Shown in pieces: positions 55,129-64,000 of a DNA stretch of 64,000 nucleotides. Numbering within the stretch: position 1 is the stretch's first letter; the number at the start of each line of letters is the position of its first letter. The notes under the pieces are model-generated. The model was not told where the DNA came from and made no database searches. It worked only from the letters and a program-made list of their open reading frames with translations. Source of the DNA: Rodentibacter mrazii (lineage in GTDB: Bacteria; Pseudomonadota; Gammaproteobacteria; Enterobacterales; Pasteurellaceae); assembly GCF_001998825.1 (NCBI RefSeq), contig NZ_MLHG01000026.1, positions 35,796 to 99,795 on the forward strand. The letters are read 5' to 3'. The translations under genes and the position numbers were made by a program.

Positions 55129-55776
55129 ATGACAGATTCTCAACTTGATGTTCAGCAAACTGAAGAAACTTCATCAAATCTACAAAAATTGACGAACAAT
55201 AAGGAAATTATTGCTTATTTAGCAGAAAAATTTCCACTTTGCTTTATTTTAGAAGGTGAGGCAAAACCGCTAAAAATCGGTTTATTCCAAGATTTAGCTG
55301 AAGCACTAAAAGAGGATGACAGGGTAAGTAAAACACAGTTACGTCATGCTCTTCGCCAATATACATCCAACTGGCGTTATTTACACGGCTGTCGTGAAGG
55401 GGCTGAACGTGTTGATTTATATGGTAATCCGGCGGGTGTGTTGGACGCTGAACATGTTGCTCATGCGGCAGAGCAACTTGCTGAAGCAAAAGCAAAATTT
55501 GCTGAGAAACGCAAAGCGGAATTAGCAGCAAAAAAAGTGCAACAAAAACGCCAACCGCGTCGTCAAAATAATGTGAAGTCGCCACGTAAACCTAAGCCAA
55601 AGGTTGAGTTAAGTGCGGTTGATTTATCTACACTTTCTAAAGGTTCTGTTGTTAAAGTGAAAGTGGGTGATCGAGCTAAGAAAGGTATCATTGTTGAAGT
55701 GTTAAAAGATTCGGCTCGCGTAGAACTTGAGAACGGCTTAGTAATGAATATTGTGGCTGATCGTTTATTCGCATAA
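55129..55776 (+). CDS. proQ: RNA chaperone ProQ
   Basis: Global RNA-binding protein that stabilises small RNAs and mRNAs. It has 215 residues (E. coli 232). The FinO-like domain (about 25-130) has NKEIIAYLAEKFPLCFILEG and LRQYTSNWRYLHGCREGAERVDLYG. A Lys/Arg/Gln-rich linker (about 130-160) joins a C-terminal Tudor-like domain GSVVKVKVGDRAKKGIIVEV. Next to prc, as in E. coli. It could serve the candidate small RNA at 2662, although that architecture looks more Hfq-like. Confidence 0.94.
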   Translation: MTDSQLDVQQTEETSSNLQKLTNNKEIIAYLAEKFPLCFILEGEAKPLKIGLFQDLAEALKEDDRVSKTQLRHALRQYTSNWRYLHGCREGAERVDLYGNPAGVLDAEHVAHAAEQLAEAKAKFAEKRKAELAAKKVQQKRQPRRQNNVKSPRKPKPKVELSAVDLSTLSKGSVVKVKVGDRAKKGIIVEVLKDSARVELENGLVMNIVADRLFA

Positions 55777-55809
55777 TCGCAATATTGATATTTTATCGGG
55801 AAAGATTAA

Positions 55810-57885
55810 ATGAAATTGATAATGACCAAAAGTATTTTAGCTACTGCTATATTAAGTGCATTGTTCCTTCACTCTAATTTGGGGTTTGCTGTCGAATCTA
55901 AGTTGAAGTTAAGCGATATTCAAATTCCTTCTGCGACGGAAGAAAATCAGCTGGCGGCAAAACGTGCGACAACGCGCTTAACGCAGTCTCATTATCGAAA
56001 ATTTCAACTTGATGATGCTTTTTCCGAGAAGATCTTTGATCGTTATATCAAAAGTTTGGATTATAGTCGGAATACTTTTCTACAATCGGATATAGATGAA
56101 TTACGCCAAAAATATGGCGCCCTGTTGGATGATCAGTTAAACCAAGGTGATCTTTCAGCTGCCTTTGCAATTTATGACTTAATGATGAAACGCCGTTATG
56201 AGCGTTATGTCTATGCGCTTTCATTATTAGATAAAGAACCGAATTTAAACGGTAAAGATCAGATTGAAATTGATCGTGAAAAAGCGAATTTTCCTAAAAC
56301 GGAAGAAGAGGCAAACCGACTTTGGGAAGAACGTGTAAAAAATGATGTGATCAATTTAAAACTAAAAGGTAAAAAATGGCGGGAAATTAAAAACAAATTG
56401 GCAAAACGCTATAACTTAGCGATTCGTCGTTTAACACAAACAAAAGCAGATGATATTGTGCAGACGTATTTAAATGCTTTTGCACGTGAAATTGATCCGC
56501 ATACCAGTTATCTCTCACCACGTACCGCAAAAAGTTTTAACGAAAGTATGAATCTTTCGTTAGAGGGGATCGGCGCGACGTTGCAATCAGAGGATGATGA
56601 AACCAGCATTAAATCTCTTGTTCCCGGCGCACCGGCGGAACGTAGCAAAAAATTAAAAGCGGGCGATAAAATTATTGGGGTCGGACAGGAAAAAGGTGAA
56701 ATTGAGGATATAGTCGGTTGGCGTCTGGAAGATATTGTTGACAAAATTAAAGGTAAAAAAGGCACAAAAGTTCGTCTTGAGATTGAACCTGCCAAAGGGG
56801 GAAAATCACGTATTATCACTTTAGTGCGTGACAAAGTGCGTATTGAAGATCAGGCTGCTAAATTAACTGTTGAGAAAGTAGAAGGGGAAAATATCGGGAT
56901 AATTAAAATTCCAAGTTTCTATATCGGCTTAACGGAAGATGTAAAAAAATTATTGGTTCAGGCTGAGAAAAAACACGTTAAAGGTTTGATTGTCGATTTA
57001 CGTGAAAACGGTGGCGGTGCTTTGACAGAAGCAGTAGCATTAAGCGGATTATTCATTACTGATGGACCGGTGGTGCAAGTGCGCGATGCTTACCAACGCA
57101 TCCGCATACACGAAGATGATGATCGTGCAGAACAATATAAAGGCCCGTTATTAGTCATGATTAACCGTTTTAGTGCTTCAGCTTCAGAAATTTTTGCTGC
57201 TGCAATGCAAGATTACAATCGCGGTATTATTATTGGACAAAATACTTTCGGTAAAGGAACTGTGCAGCAAAGCCGTTCATTGAATTTTGTTTATGACTTA
57301 GCTCAAACTCCTTTAGGTATTTTGCAATATACTATCCAAAAATTTTACCGTATTAATGGTGGATCCACGCAGCTGAAAGGCGTTTCTGCGGATATTCAGT
57401 TCCCTGAAATTATTGATGCGAAAGAATATGGTGAAGAAAAAGAGGATAATGCACTGCCTTGGGATAAAATTCCGGCATCTACTTATTCGGAAACGGGCAA
57501 TGTTCGCCAATATATTTCAGAATTAGAGAAAAAACACCAAGTTCGTATTGAGAAAGAACCTGAGTTTATTGCGTTGAATGAAGAATTAAAAATTCGTGAT
57601 GAACGCCGTGATCGCAAATTTATGTCTTTAAATTATCAAGAACGTAAAGCCGAAAATGATAGTGATGATGTGAGACGTTTGAAAAATATCAATGATCGTT
57701 TTAAACGCGAAGGGAAGAAATTGTTAAAAAATATTGATGCTTTGCCAAAGGATTATGAAGCACCGGATTTCTTCCTAAAAGAAGCTGAAAAAATGGCGGC
57801 GGATTTGGTGAAATTGAGTTTAAAACAAGAAAAACTAAGTACACATATTCAACAAGAATCAAATAAAGTAGTAATAAAAAAATAA
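55810..57885 (+). CDS. prc: Periplasmic tail-specific protease Prc (Tsp)
   Basis: Periplasmic serine protease that in E. coli, with NlpI, degrades the hydrolase MepS and trims PBP3. It has 691 residues (E. coli 682). Signal peptide 1 to about 27, PDZ domain about 240-335 with GIGATLQSEDDETSIKSLVPG, then the protease core. Catalytic Ser457 lies in NRFSASASEIFAAA and Lys482 in NTFGKGTVQQS, 25 residues apart as in E. coli. It starts 33 bp after proQ and is co-transcribed with it. Confidence 0.95.
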   Translation: MKLIMTKSILATAILSALFLHSNLGFAVESKLKLSDIQIPSATEENQLAAKRATTRLTQSHYRKFQLDDAFSEKIFDRYIKSLDYSRNTFLQSDIDELRQKYGALLDDQLNQGDLSAAFAIYDLMMKRRYERYVYALSLLDKEPNLNGKDQIEIDREKANFPKTEEEANRLWEERVKNDVINLKLKGKKWREIKNKLAKRYNLAIRRLTQTKADDIVQTYLNAFAREIDPHTSYLSPRTAKSFNESMNLSLEGIGATLQSEDDETSIKSLVPGAPAERSKKLKAGDKIIGVGQEKGEIEDIVGWRLEDIVDKIKGKKGTKVRLEIEPAKGGKSRIITLVRDKVRIEDQAAKLTVEKVEGENIGIIKIPSFYIGLTEDVKKLLVQAEKKHVKGLIVDLRENGGGALTEAVALSGLFITDGPVVQVRDAYQRIRIHEDDDRAEQYKGPLLVMINRFSASASEIFAAAMQDYNRGIIIGQNTFGKGTVQQSRSLNFVYDLAQTPLGILQYTIQKFYRINGGSTQLKGVSADIQFPEIIDAKEYGEEKEDNALPWDKIPASTYSETGNVRQYISELEKKHQVRIEKEPEFIALNEELKIRDERRDRKFMSLNYQERKAENDSDDVRRLKNINDRFKREGKKLLKNIDALPKDYEAPDFFLKEAEKMAADLVKLSLKQEKLSTHIQQESNKVVIKK

Positions 57886-57947
57886 TAAATTTTGACCGCT
57901 CTTTGAATAAAGTGCGGTCTGTTTTATAAATCTTTAAAGGAACGCTT

Positions 57948-59411
57948 ATGTCAAAAGGTATGGTTAAGTTGAGCGCACTGGTCTTATCATTATCAATGAT
58001 GGTATCAGGTTGTGCGTTGGCGGATTGGGCTAAAGATACGGTTTCATCTCCTCATCCATCGACGCTTGATATGTCTAAACTTTCCCCTGAAGAACGGGCT
58101 AAATTAGAGGCTGAAATCAAAGAGGATCAAGCTCGTTTGGCCGCTGAAAAGCAAGCTATGCTTGAGATGTCTCTTACCCATGAAATCGGTGAGCAAAGTT
58201 TACAGTTTAAACCTATTCTTGCAAAACTTTATGCGGATAATAAATATGATTTATTGTGGCAAGATAAATCTGCGGAAAAACAATTTTTGCGGGAATATGC
58301 CGCTATGGTTGCGAGTGGTATTTCCAAACGTTCGGCTAAGTCTTTGGAGAGTTTAAGTCAAGTAGAGCAGAACGGTAACCTAACGTATGATGTACTTTTG
58401 ACTGACGCGTTTTTAGACTATATGTATTACAGTAAAAACGTGAGCCAGCAGGCGCAACGTTGGCTGTATGCTTCTAATTCATACAAGCCACAGGCACCAA
58501 GTGATGAGCAAATTCAGCAATGGTTAAGTGCGGTTAAAAATAATGACCTTTTAACTTATGTGGAAGGTTTATCTACTGATAATTCACATTATCGACAAAC
58601 TATTCAAGCTTTATCGTCAATGATATCAGGTTCGGGCTTAACGCCGACAGGCAAAAAATTAGCGATTAATGCACAGCGTTTGCGGGTAATCCCTGATTTT
58701 CACAATGGTATTTTCGTGAATATTCCAAGCTATCAGTTACAATATTATCGTGATGGACAATTGATGTTGGAATCCCGTGTTATTGTTGGAAAAGATCAAC
58801 GCCGTACACCGGTCATGTATAGTAAATTAAGTAATGTAGTTGTGAATCCACCATGGAATGCACCTCCACGTTTGGTTAATGAAGATATTGTACCGAAATT
58901 GAGACGGGATCCCGGTTATGCGGCTGCGCATGGTTATAGTATTCTTGATAGTAAAGGAAATAGTGTTGATCCTTATTCCATTGATTGGAATAAAGTCGGT
59001 AAAAATTTTCCTTATCGTATTCGACAAGCACCGGGGGATAGCGCATTAGGTAATTATAAGTTTAATATGCCGAGCTCGGATGCTATTTATTTACATGATA
59101 CGCCGAATCGCAGTCTTTTCTCGCGTAAAGATCGGGCGTTAAGTTCAGGATGTGTCCGTGTGGAAAAATCCTCCCAACTTGCCGATATTTTATTAAAAGA
59201 AGCCGGTTGGTCGGATAATCGTAAACAAAGTGTTTTGGCAAGTAAGAAAACGACTTCAGCCAATATTCGATCGGATAATCCTGTTTTCTTGTATTATGTC
59301 ACGGCGTGGGTTGAAAACGGTCAAACCAAGGTACTACCGGATATTTACAAATATGATAATGTCATTGGTAATAGTGAGATTAACTGGAATATCGTAAAAA
59401 AATATTTGTAA
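57948..59411 (+). CDS. ldtD: L,D-transpeptidase LdtD (YcbB)-like, probable lipoprotein
   Basis: Makes 3-3 cross-links in peptidoglycan; related enzymes confer beta-lactam tolerance. It has 487 residues, shorter than E. coli LdtD (615). The N-terminus has a lipobox-like VSGC (Cys22), which E. coli LdtD lacks, so the enzyme may be lipid-anchored. The YkuD catalytic motif is IYLHDTPNRSLFSRKDRALS followed by SGCVRV with Cys402, and the peptidoglycan-binding region lies before it. Followed by mepK and ycbL in E. coli order ycbB-ycbK-ycbL. Confidence 0.9.
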   Translation: MSKGMVKLSALVLSLSMMVSGCALADWAKDTVSSPHPSTLDMSKLSPEERAKLEAEIKEDQARLAAEKQAMLEMSLTHEIGEQSLQFKPILAKLYADNKYDLLWQDKSAEKQFLREYAAMVASGISKRSAKSLESLSQVEQNGNLTYDVLLTDAFLDYMYYSKNVSQQAQRWLYASNSYKPQAPSDEQIQQWLSAVKNNDLLTYVEGLSTDNSHYRQTIQALSSMISGSGLTPTGKKLAINAQRLRVIPDFHNGIFVNIPSYQLQYYRDGQLMLESRVIVGKDQRRTPVMYSKLSNVVVNPPWNAPPRLVNEDIVPKLRRDPGYAAAHGYSILDSKGNSVDPYSIDWNKVGKNFPYRIRQAPGDSALGNYKFNMPSSDAIYLHDTPNRSLFSRKDRALSSGCVRVEKSSQLADILLKEAGWSDNRKQSVLASKKTTSANIRSDNPVFLYYVTAWVENGQTKVLPDIYKYDNVIGNSEINWNIVKKYL

Positions 59412-59485
59412 TATTGACCGCACTTGAGTGAACTAAGACTTATCTTTATAAGTCGAAAAACGAAATAATGAAATAAGAGAAAGTA

Positions 59486-60046
59486 ATGAGTAAAATTAAT
59501 CAAAGCCGACGTAAATGGCTATCTCTAGGCGGTATCGTATTGGGGGCAAGTATTGTACCTAATACGGTTCTAGCAATGGTTTCTACTGCTAAACCCCGTA
59601 TTTTGGCACTTCGAAATGTTAATACCGGAGAACGTCTAAGTGGCGTATTTTCACCAAAGGGTGGATTTTCAACATCAATGCTGAAAAAGCTTGATCATTT
59701 TATGCGGGATAAACGAACAAACCAAATTCATAGGATGGATCCGAACTTATTTCTGAAACTTTATCGTATTCAAAGTAATTTAGGGCTACAAACCGCTGAA
59801 ATTCAGATTATTTGTGGTTATAGATCACCGGCTACCAATGCAATGCGTCATCGCCAAAGCCGCGGAGTTGCAAGTAATAGCTATCATGTAAAAGGTCAGG
59901 CGGTGGATTTTCGTATTGATGGTACATCATTAGTGAAAATCAAACAGACGGCAGAAAAACTGAATAACGGTGGGGTAGGATTTTATCCGCGTAGTAATTT
60001 TATCCATGTCGATACTGGCCCGGTAAGAACTTGGCGGGGTGTATAA
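59486..60046 (+). CDS. mepK: Peptidoglycan endopeptidase MepK (YcbK, DUF882)
   Basis: LAS-type zinc peptidase that cuts 3-3 (and 4-3) cross-links, the counterpart of the transpeptidase before it. It has 186 residues (E. coli 182). Twin-arginine signal QSRRKWLSLGG (Arg8-Arg9), mature start after VLA near 30. Zinc ligands His134 and Asp141 (SYHVKGQAVDFR) and His174 (FIHVDTGPVRTW) are present. Start ATG behind AAGAGAAAGTA. Confidence 0.93.
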   Translation: MSKINQSRRKWLSLGGIVLGASIVPNTVLAMVSTAKPRILALRNVNTGERLSGVFSPKGGFSTSMLKKLDHFMRDKRTNQIHRMDPNLFLKLYRIQSNLGLQTAEIQIICGYRSPATNAMRHRQSRGVASNSYHVKGQAVDFRIDGTSLVKIKQTAEKLNNGGVGFYPRSNFIHVDTGPVRTWRGV

Positions 60047-60061
60047 AAGTATTGAAAAATT

Positions 60062-60088
60062 GACCGCACTTTGGTGCGGTTTTTGTTT
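60062..60088 (+). terminator. Hairpin between mepK and ycbL
   Basis: ACCGCACTT-type arm pairs with the close GGTGCGGT arm, followed by TTTTTG. It sits just before the ycbL ribosome site, so it may only attenuate. Confidence 0.55.
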
Positions 60089-60100
60089 ATGAGGAAAAAA

Positions 60101-60727
60101 ATGAATATAGAGATTATTCCCGTTACACCTTTTCAACAAAATTGTAGTTTAATTTGGGATGATGAGAAAAATGCCGCTATTGTTGATCCGGGAGGAGAAG
60201 CGGAAAAACTAATTCAGCAAATTGAAAAATTTGGAGTAAATTTAAAAGCAATTTTACTGACCCATGCCCATTTAGATCATGTTGGTGCAGCCGAACGGAT
60301 TAAACAACACTTTAATGTAGAAATTTGGGGCTCGCAAGAAAATGATCGGTTTCTATTCGATAGTCTGCCGGATCAGGCTGAGCGTTTTGGTTTACCGAAT
60401 ATTAAACCGTTTTTACCAGATCGTTGGTTGAATGAGGGAGATGTGGTTAATATTGGGGATTTTCAATTTGATATTTTGCACCTACCTGGTCATACTCCCG
60501 GCCATGTTGGATTCATTGAACAGGAGAAAAAAGTCGCTTTTACCGGTGATGTATTGTTTCAGGGAAGTGTAGGAAGAACAGATTTTCCTCAAGGGAGCCA
60601 TGAGCAGCTTATTTCTTCTATCCGTGAGAAATTATTTAAGCTTCATGATGATATGATCATTATTGCCGGTCATGGTCCTTATACCACTATTCAACGTGAA
60701 AAAGCCACTAATCCTTTCTTAACGTAA
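60101..60727 (+). CDS. ycbL: Metallo-beta-lactamase-fold hydrolase YcbL (glyoxalase II-like)
   Basis: Cytosolic binuclear metal hydrolase; the Salmonella homologue has type II glyoxalase activity in vitro. It has 208 residues from the ATG at 60101, chosen because GAGGAAAAAA lies directly before it. The longer frame runs through a hairpin. Metal ligands: LLTHAHLDHVGAA, PGHTPGHVGF, FTGDVLFQGSVGRTD and AGHGPYTT. Last of the ldtD-mepK-ycbL group; its link to the cell-wall genes is positional only. Confidence 0.92.
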   Translation: MNIEIIPVTPFQQNCSLIWDDEKNAAIVDPGGEAEKLIQQIEKFGVNLKAILLTHAHLDHVGAAERIKQHFNVEIWGSQENDRFLFDSLPDQAERFGLPNIKPFLPDRWLNEGDVVNIGDFQFDILHLPGHTPGHVGFIEQEKKVAFTGDVLFQGSVGRTDFPQGSHEQLISSIREKLFKLHDDMIIIAGHGPYTTIQREKATNPFLT

Positions 60728-60728
60728 A

Positions 60729-60758
60729 AAATAAAGGCACATTTTCGTGCCTTTATTT
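60729..60758. terminator. Bidirectional terminator between ycbL and argS
   Basis: AAATAAAGGCAC and GTGCCTTTATTT, 12-bp perfect arms, 6-nt loop, between convergent genes. Confidence 0.9.
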
Positions 60759-60765
60759 GACATAA

Positions 60766-62499
60766 CTACATTTTTTCAACGGTTTTAATACCTAGCAAAT
60801 CTAACCCTTGTTTTAAGGTTTTTTCCGTTAATAAAGCCAGTTTTAAACGGCTTAACTTAATCGTTTCATCTTCCGAATTTAGAATTGGGCAGTGTTCGTA
60901 GAACGAAGAAAATACGCCGGCTAATTCATATAAATAACCACAAAGGATATGCGGTATGCCTTCTCTACCAACGGTTTGCACAGCTTCTTCAAATTGTAAA
61001 AGCTTGATAGCAAGGGAACGTTCTTTTTCATCAATTAGCGTTAACGGAGCGTTGTAAAGTGCGGTCAAATTCACCTGAGTTTTGTTGAAGATTGAACGAA
61101 TACGCGTGTAGGCATATTGCATATAAGGCGCAGTATTACCGTCAAAACTGAGCATATTATCCCAATCGAATACATAATCTGTAGTACGGTTTTTGGAAAG
61201 ATCCGCATATTTCACCGAACCAATTCCCACCGCTTCGGCAACGGCTGCTTTTTCGTCATTAGACAAATTATTGCTTTTTTCGTTAATTAATATTGTCGCC
61301 CGATCAATTGCTTCATCTAATAAATCTGCTAATTTCACCGTTCCACCTGTACGGGTTTTGAATGGCTTACCATCTTTACCTAGCATCATTCCGAAATTTT
61401 TATGCTCTAATGAAAAACTGTCAGGTACATAGCCTGCTTTGCGGGTAATCAGCCACGCTTGCTGCATATGTTGGCTTTGGCGCGTGTCAGAAAATACTAA
61501 TGCCCGATCGGCTTTCAATGTCTCATAACGATATTTCGCTGCGGCAATATCGGTCGTTGTGTAAAGGAAACCTCCGTCTTTTTTTTGTACGATGACCCCC
61601 ATTGGCTCGCCTTCTTTATTTTTGAATTCCTCTAAATATACGACAAGCGCGCCATCGTCTTCTACTGCCAGACCTTGTTTTTTTAAATCTTCGACAATGC
61701 CGGGTAACATTGGATTATAAAGACTTTCACCCATTACATCTTTTTCTGTTAATGTGACATTCAGACGATCATAATTATGCTGATTCTGTTGCATTGTGAT
61801 GTCCACTAACCGTTTCCACATAGAACGGCAATATTCATCACCACTTTGTAATTTCACCACATAATTGCGGGCTTTTTCAGCGAATTTTTCATCTTCATCA
61901 TAGTGTTTTTTAGCTTCTCGATAGAATGTTTCTAAATCTTGTAATTCCATTTCGCTTGCGTGTTCATTTTGCATTTTTTCAAGATAAGCAATCAACATAC
62001 CAAACTGAGTTCCCCAGTCGCCCACGTGGTTGGCACGAATAACCTTATGTCCTTGGAATTCAAGCGTACGGGCTACGGCATCGCCAATAATAGTTGAACG
62101 TAAATGACCTACATGCATTTCTTTTGCCACATTCGGTGAAGAATAGTCAATTACAACAGTTTGTTTATCCGCAGTTTGGATGCCTAAATTTGGTTGGCTA
62201 AGTGTGTGAGAAACCTGCTCTGTAATCCAGTTGGAATTTAAGAAAATATTAATAAAACCGGGACCGGCAATTTCTAATTTTTCCGCAATATCGGAAAGAT
62301 CGGCATGTGCTAATACGCCTTGTGCAAATTCACGCGGGGATAAATTCAGTTTTTTTGCGGCAGCCATAATGCCGTTTGCCTGATAGTCTCCAAATTGAGG
62401 TTTTCCTGACTGGCGCACAAGTGCATCACAAGATTCATCGGCACCGGCTGACATCATCGCTTGTTTAATTTTATTTGATAAAATAGATTGAATATTCAC
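60766..62499 (-). CDS. argS: Arginyl-tRNA synthetase
   Basis: Class I aminoacyl-tRNA synthetase charging tRNA-Arg. It has 577 residues, the same as E. coli. The N-terminal Add1 domain leads to the HIGH-like motif in [20 protein letters not shown] (about 122-141). The KMSKS-equivalent is the degenerate [13 protein letters not shown] loop, normal for this family. The C-terminal anticodon-binding helices end in [13 protein letters not shown]. Monocistronic. Confidence 0.97.
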   Translation of the reverse strand: MNIQSILSNKIKQAMMSAGADESCDALVRQSGKPQFGDYQANGIMAAAKKLNLSPREFAQGVLAHADLSDIAEKLEIAGPGFINIFLNSNWITEQVSHTLSQPNLGIQTADKQTVVIDYSSPNVAKEMHVGHLRSTIIGDAVARTLEFQGHKVIRANHVGDWGTQFGMLIAYLEKMQNEHASEMELQDLETFYREAKKHYDEDEKFAEKARNYVVKLQSGDEYCRSMWKRLVDITMQQNQHNYDRLNVTLTEKDVMGESLYNPMLPGIVEDLKKQGLAVEDDGALVVYLEEFKNKEGEPMGVIVQKKDGGFLYTTTDIAAAKYRYETLKADRALVFSDTRQSQHMQQAWLITRKAGYVPDSFSLEHKNFGMMLGKDGKPFKTRTGGTVKLADLLDEAIDRATILINEKSNNLSNDEKAAVAEAVGIGSVKYADLSKNRTTDYVFDWDNMLSFDGNTAPYMQYAYTRIRSIFNKTQVNLTALYNAPLTLIDEKERSLAIKLLQFEEAVQTVGREGIPHILCGYLYELAGVFSSFYEHCPILNSEDETIKLSRLKLALLTEKTLKQGLDLLGIKTVEKM

Positions 62500-62578
62500 G
62501 GTTTTTCCTGTGTTTAAATTGAATATTAGAAATAATGGATTATGATAGCGTTCTTTATTGATTTCTCAAAGGGAGAAT

Positions 62579-63145
62579 ATGAAATTAAACGAAAATCTGC
62601 TCATGCTTGAGAAGGAATTAGAGGATTTTGAGAGAAAAATTCAAGAGCTTGCGAATATGATGGCAATTAATTTATCTGATTATGAAATCGATCATATTGC
62701 TTTGCGGGCAAATAGTGAACAAAAAGCAAAAAACTGGCTGACACATTTAGTAAAGTGCGGTAGAATTTTATCCGATAATATCATTAATGGACGGTCTATC
62801 TATTTAATTCAATTAGAAAAGCCGTTTGCCTTTGCAGGGCAATTTGTTGATGTTATTGAATTACCGTTTCCTAAGAATAAACAATATCCTCAAGAAACTT
62901 GGGAGCATATTGAGATTGTTGTTCCTTTCCTCGCAGATGAATCAACAGAAGCGTGGGTAGAGCGAATTAATAAGCAATTTTTATGGCAACGATTACCTAA
63001 ATTAACAACAAAGGTGAGTGAACCTAAGGCAGAGGGAGAACGGTTATCAAATCCTTCTATTGCGGTTGGTTTCGTTGATAAAAGCGAAAATTATACTTGT
63101 ATTAAAGTTCACCCTTACTCTATTAAAAAAATACTCGAGGTTTAG
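62579..63145 (+). CDS. YecM-family protein (VOC-like metal-binding fold)
   Basis: Conserved cytosolic protein of unproven function, 188 residues, the same length as E. coli YecM, whose structure has a vicinal-oxygen-chelate fold with a likely metal site. Candidate ligands are His in DYEIDHIALRANS, Glu in VDVIELPFPK and His in TWEHIEIVVP. I use the ATG at 62579 behind GGGAGA; the longer frame adds seven residues before the ribosome site. Divergent from argS. E. coli has yecM next to argS too. Confidence 0.88.
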   Translation: MKLNENLLMLEKELEDFERKIQELANMMAINLSDYEIDHIALRANSEQKAKNWLTHLVKCGRILSDNIINGRSIYLIQLEKPFAFAGQFVDVIELPFPKNKQYPQETWEHIEIVVPFLADESTEAWVERINKQFLWQRLPKLTTKVSEPKAEGERLSNPSIAVGFVDKSENYTCIKVHPYSIKKILEV

Positions 63146-63149
63146 CACA

Positions 63150-63449
63150 ATGAAAAAAGTGACTTTAGCATTGGCAGTTTTATTAAGCTTAGGTTTAGCC
63201 GCCTGTTCATCAAATAACCCAAAAGATGAAAGCGCATATAAAGGTCAAGTAATTTTTAGTGAAATGAAAGGTGAAAACCTTCAATTGACTGTTCGTAAAA
63301 ATAATTGTTCTTACAAAGCGGAAGGGGAAACAGAAACTGTTACCCACGCGTATGATTCAACTTTGGTTGTTGGAGCTTGTGTAAAAGTATCTGATAATGG
63401 CAACGGCTTAAAAAATATTTCTACTTGGTCACCAAGGAATCCAATTTAA
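63150..63449 (+). CDS. Small lipoprotein, function unknown
   Basis: The 99-residue protein has a clear lipobox GLAAC (Cys19) and a short mature domain rich in strand-forming residues (KGENLQLTVRKNNCSYKAEG), with two further Cys that could pair. The ATG at 63150 lies four bases after the yecM stop, so translation is probably coupled. The longer frame only overlaps yecM. I do not recognise the family. Confidence 0.75.
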   Translation: MKKVTLALAVLLSLGLAACSSNNPKDESAYKGQVIFSEMKGENLQLTVRKNNCSYKAEGETETVTHAYDSTLVVGACVKVSDNGNGLKNISTWSPRNPI

Positions 63450-63475
63450 TTTATAAATTATAAGGTTGATTAATT

Positions 63476-63940
63476 ATGAAAAAAATGGTAGTGGCATTAG
63501 TAGTTGCTGTTACATTTGGTATCACAGGTTGTGCGAATACCGATATTTTTAGTGGTGATGTTTACTCTGCCGATCAGGCAAAGGAAGCACGTTCAGTTAG
63601 TTATGGCACGTTAGTTTCTGTCCGTCCGGTAAAAATTCAAGCTGATAATCAGGGTGTAATCGGTACTGTCGGTGGTGGTGTACTTGGTGGTGTTGCGGGT
63701 AATGCGATCGGTGGCGGTCGTGGTCAAGCTATCGCAACAGCGGTAGGTGCGATTGCCGGTGCTATGGCAGGTAGCAAGATTGAAGAAAAAGCGAGCCAAG
63801 TTAATGGTGCGGAACTTGTAATTAAAAAAGATGATGGAAAAAGCATTGTTGTAGTACAAAAGGCTGATCCTAAATTTGTTGCCGGTAAGCGTGTGCAAAT
63901 TGTAGGCGGTTCGTCACTCAATGTTTCTGTAATCAACTAA
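63476..63940 (+). CDS. slyB: Outer-membrane lipoprotein SlyB (Pcp, glycine-zipper)
   Basis: Outer-membrane lipoprotein with a glycine-zipper 2TM domain; E. coli SlyB is PhoPQ-controlled and stabilises the outer membrane under stress. It has 154 residues (E. coli 155). Lipobox GITGC (Cys19), then GVLGGVAGNAIGGGRGQAIA and VGAIAGAMAGSKIEEKAS as the zipper, and a C-terminal FVAGKRVQIVGG domain. It follows the small lipoprotein by 26 bp and is closed by a terminator. Confidence 0.93.
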   Translation: MKKMVVALVVAVTFGITGCANTDIFSGDVYSADQAKEARSVSYGTLVSVRPVKIQADNQGVIGTVGGGVLGGVAGNAIGGGRGQAIATAVGAIAGAMAGSKIEEKASQVNGAELVIKKDDGKSIVVVQKADPKFVAGKRVQIVGGSSLNVSVIN

Positions 63941-63960
63941 TGGATTTTATACTAATAAAA

Positions 63961-63988
63961 AAAGCGAACACTATGTTCGCTTTTTTTA
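63961..63988 (+). terminator. Terminator of slyB
   Basis: AAAGCGAACA and TGTTCGCTTT arms around CTA, followed by T-run. Confidence 0.92.
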
Positions 63989-64000
63989 TTTTTAACTAAA

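Noticed and set aside
1..64000. CRISPR arrays, tRNA or rRNA genes, prophage, intact insertion sequences
   Set aside because: No regularly spaced direct repeats, no tRNA cloverleaf motifs, no rRNA sequence, no integrase or transposase reading frames were seen.

Overview
The window is bacterial chromosome from the family Pasteurellaceae. The main evidence is the DNA uptake signal core AAGTGCGGT and its complement, present more than 40 times and often as inverted pairs that double as terminators between genes. This is the Haemophilus influenzae-type signal, not the ACAAGCGGT type of the Actinobacillus pleuropneumoniae branch. Base composition is AT-rich and almost every core protein looks Haemophilus/Aggregatibacter/Basfia-like. 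The species cannot be fixed from sequence reading alone.

Layout. 1-8 kb: lptC (cut by the window edge), darP, pmbA, a probable Fur-controlled small RNA, hpt, an MFS exporter, moeB-moeA, folE. 8-15 kb: a DASS anion transporter, a non-coding nested palindrome, a frameshifted mdaB, then a PqqU-like TonB receptor beside a soluble PQQ glucose dehydrogenase, and a pirin. 15-25 kb: nrdAB with two NrdR boxes, then dolP-diaA-yraN-lpoA diverging from rsmI, and tldD. 25-33 kb: a complete L-ascorbate (ula) regulon arranged as two divergent arms, with a CRP site and a triple 10-bp repeat in the shared regulatory region. 33-41 kb: a Tat-exported molybdenum S/N-oxide reductase with its pentahaem cytochrome under a likely FNR promoter, and potABCD. 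41-47 kb: a decaying stretch with pepT, a LysR regulator, an Old Yellow Enzyme, an alpha/beta hydrolase and a MIF-like gene all broken, and only nfsA and an SMR pump intact. 47-51 kb: an exported esterase, a Sel1-repeat protein and a tannase-like esterase. 51-64 kb: envelope genes letAB, proQ-prc, ldtD-mepK-ycbL, then argS, yecM and two small lipoproteins including slyB.

How the parts connect. The moeAB products help make the molybdenum cofactor that the MtsZ/TorZ-type reductase needs. TldD and PmbA are the two halves of one protease, encoded 21 kb apart. LpoA, DolP, Prc, LdtD, MepK, LetAB and LptC all serve peptidoglycan or outer-membrane upkeep. The PQQ enzyme has no PQQ synthesis genes near it, and the adjacent receptor suggests the cofactor is scavenged. 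The ascorbate regulon and the tannase/esterase group suggest access to plant-derived or host-gut carbon.

Most notable: the Fur-box small RNA between pmbA and hpt, the PQQ uptake/use pair, the tannase-esterase group, and the cluster of pseudogenes. Several of the frameshifts are single-base losses in short homopolymers, so sequencing error must be excluded for those. No tRNA, rRNA, CRISPR array, prophage or intact insertion sequence was seen.
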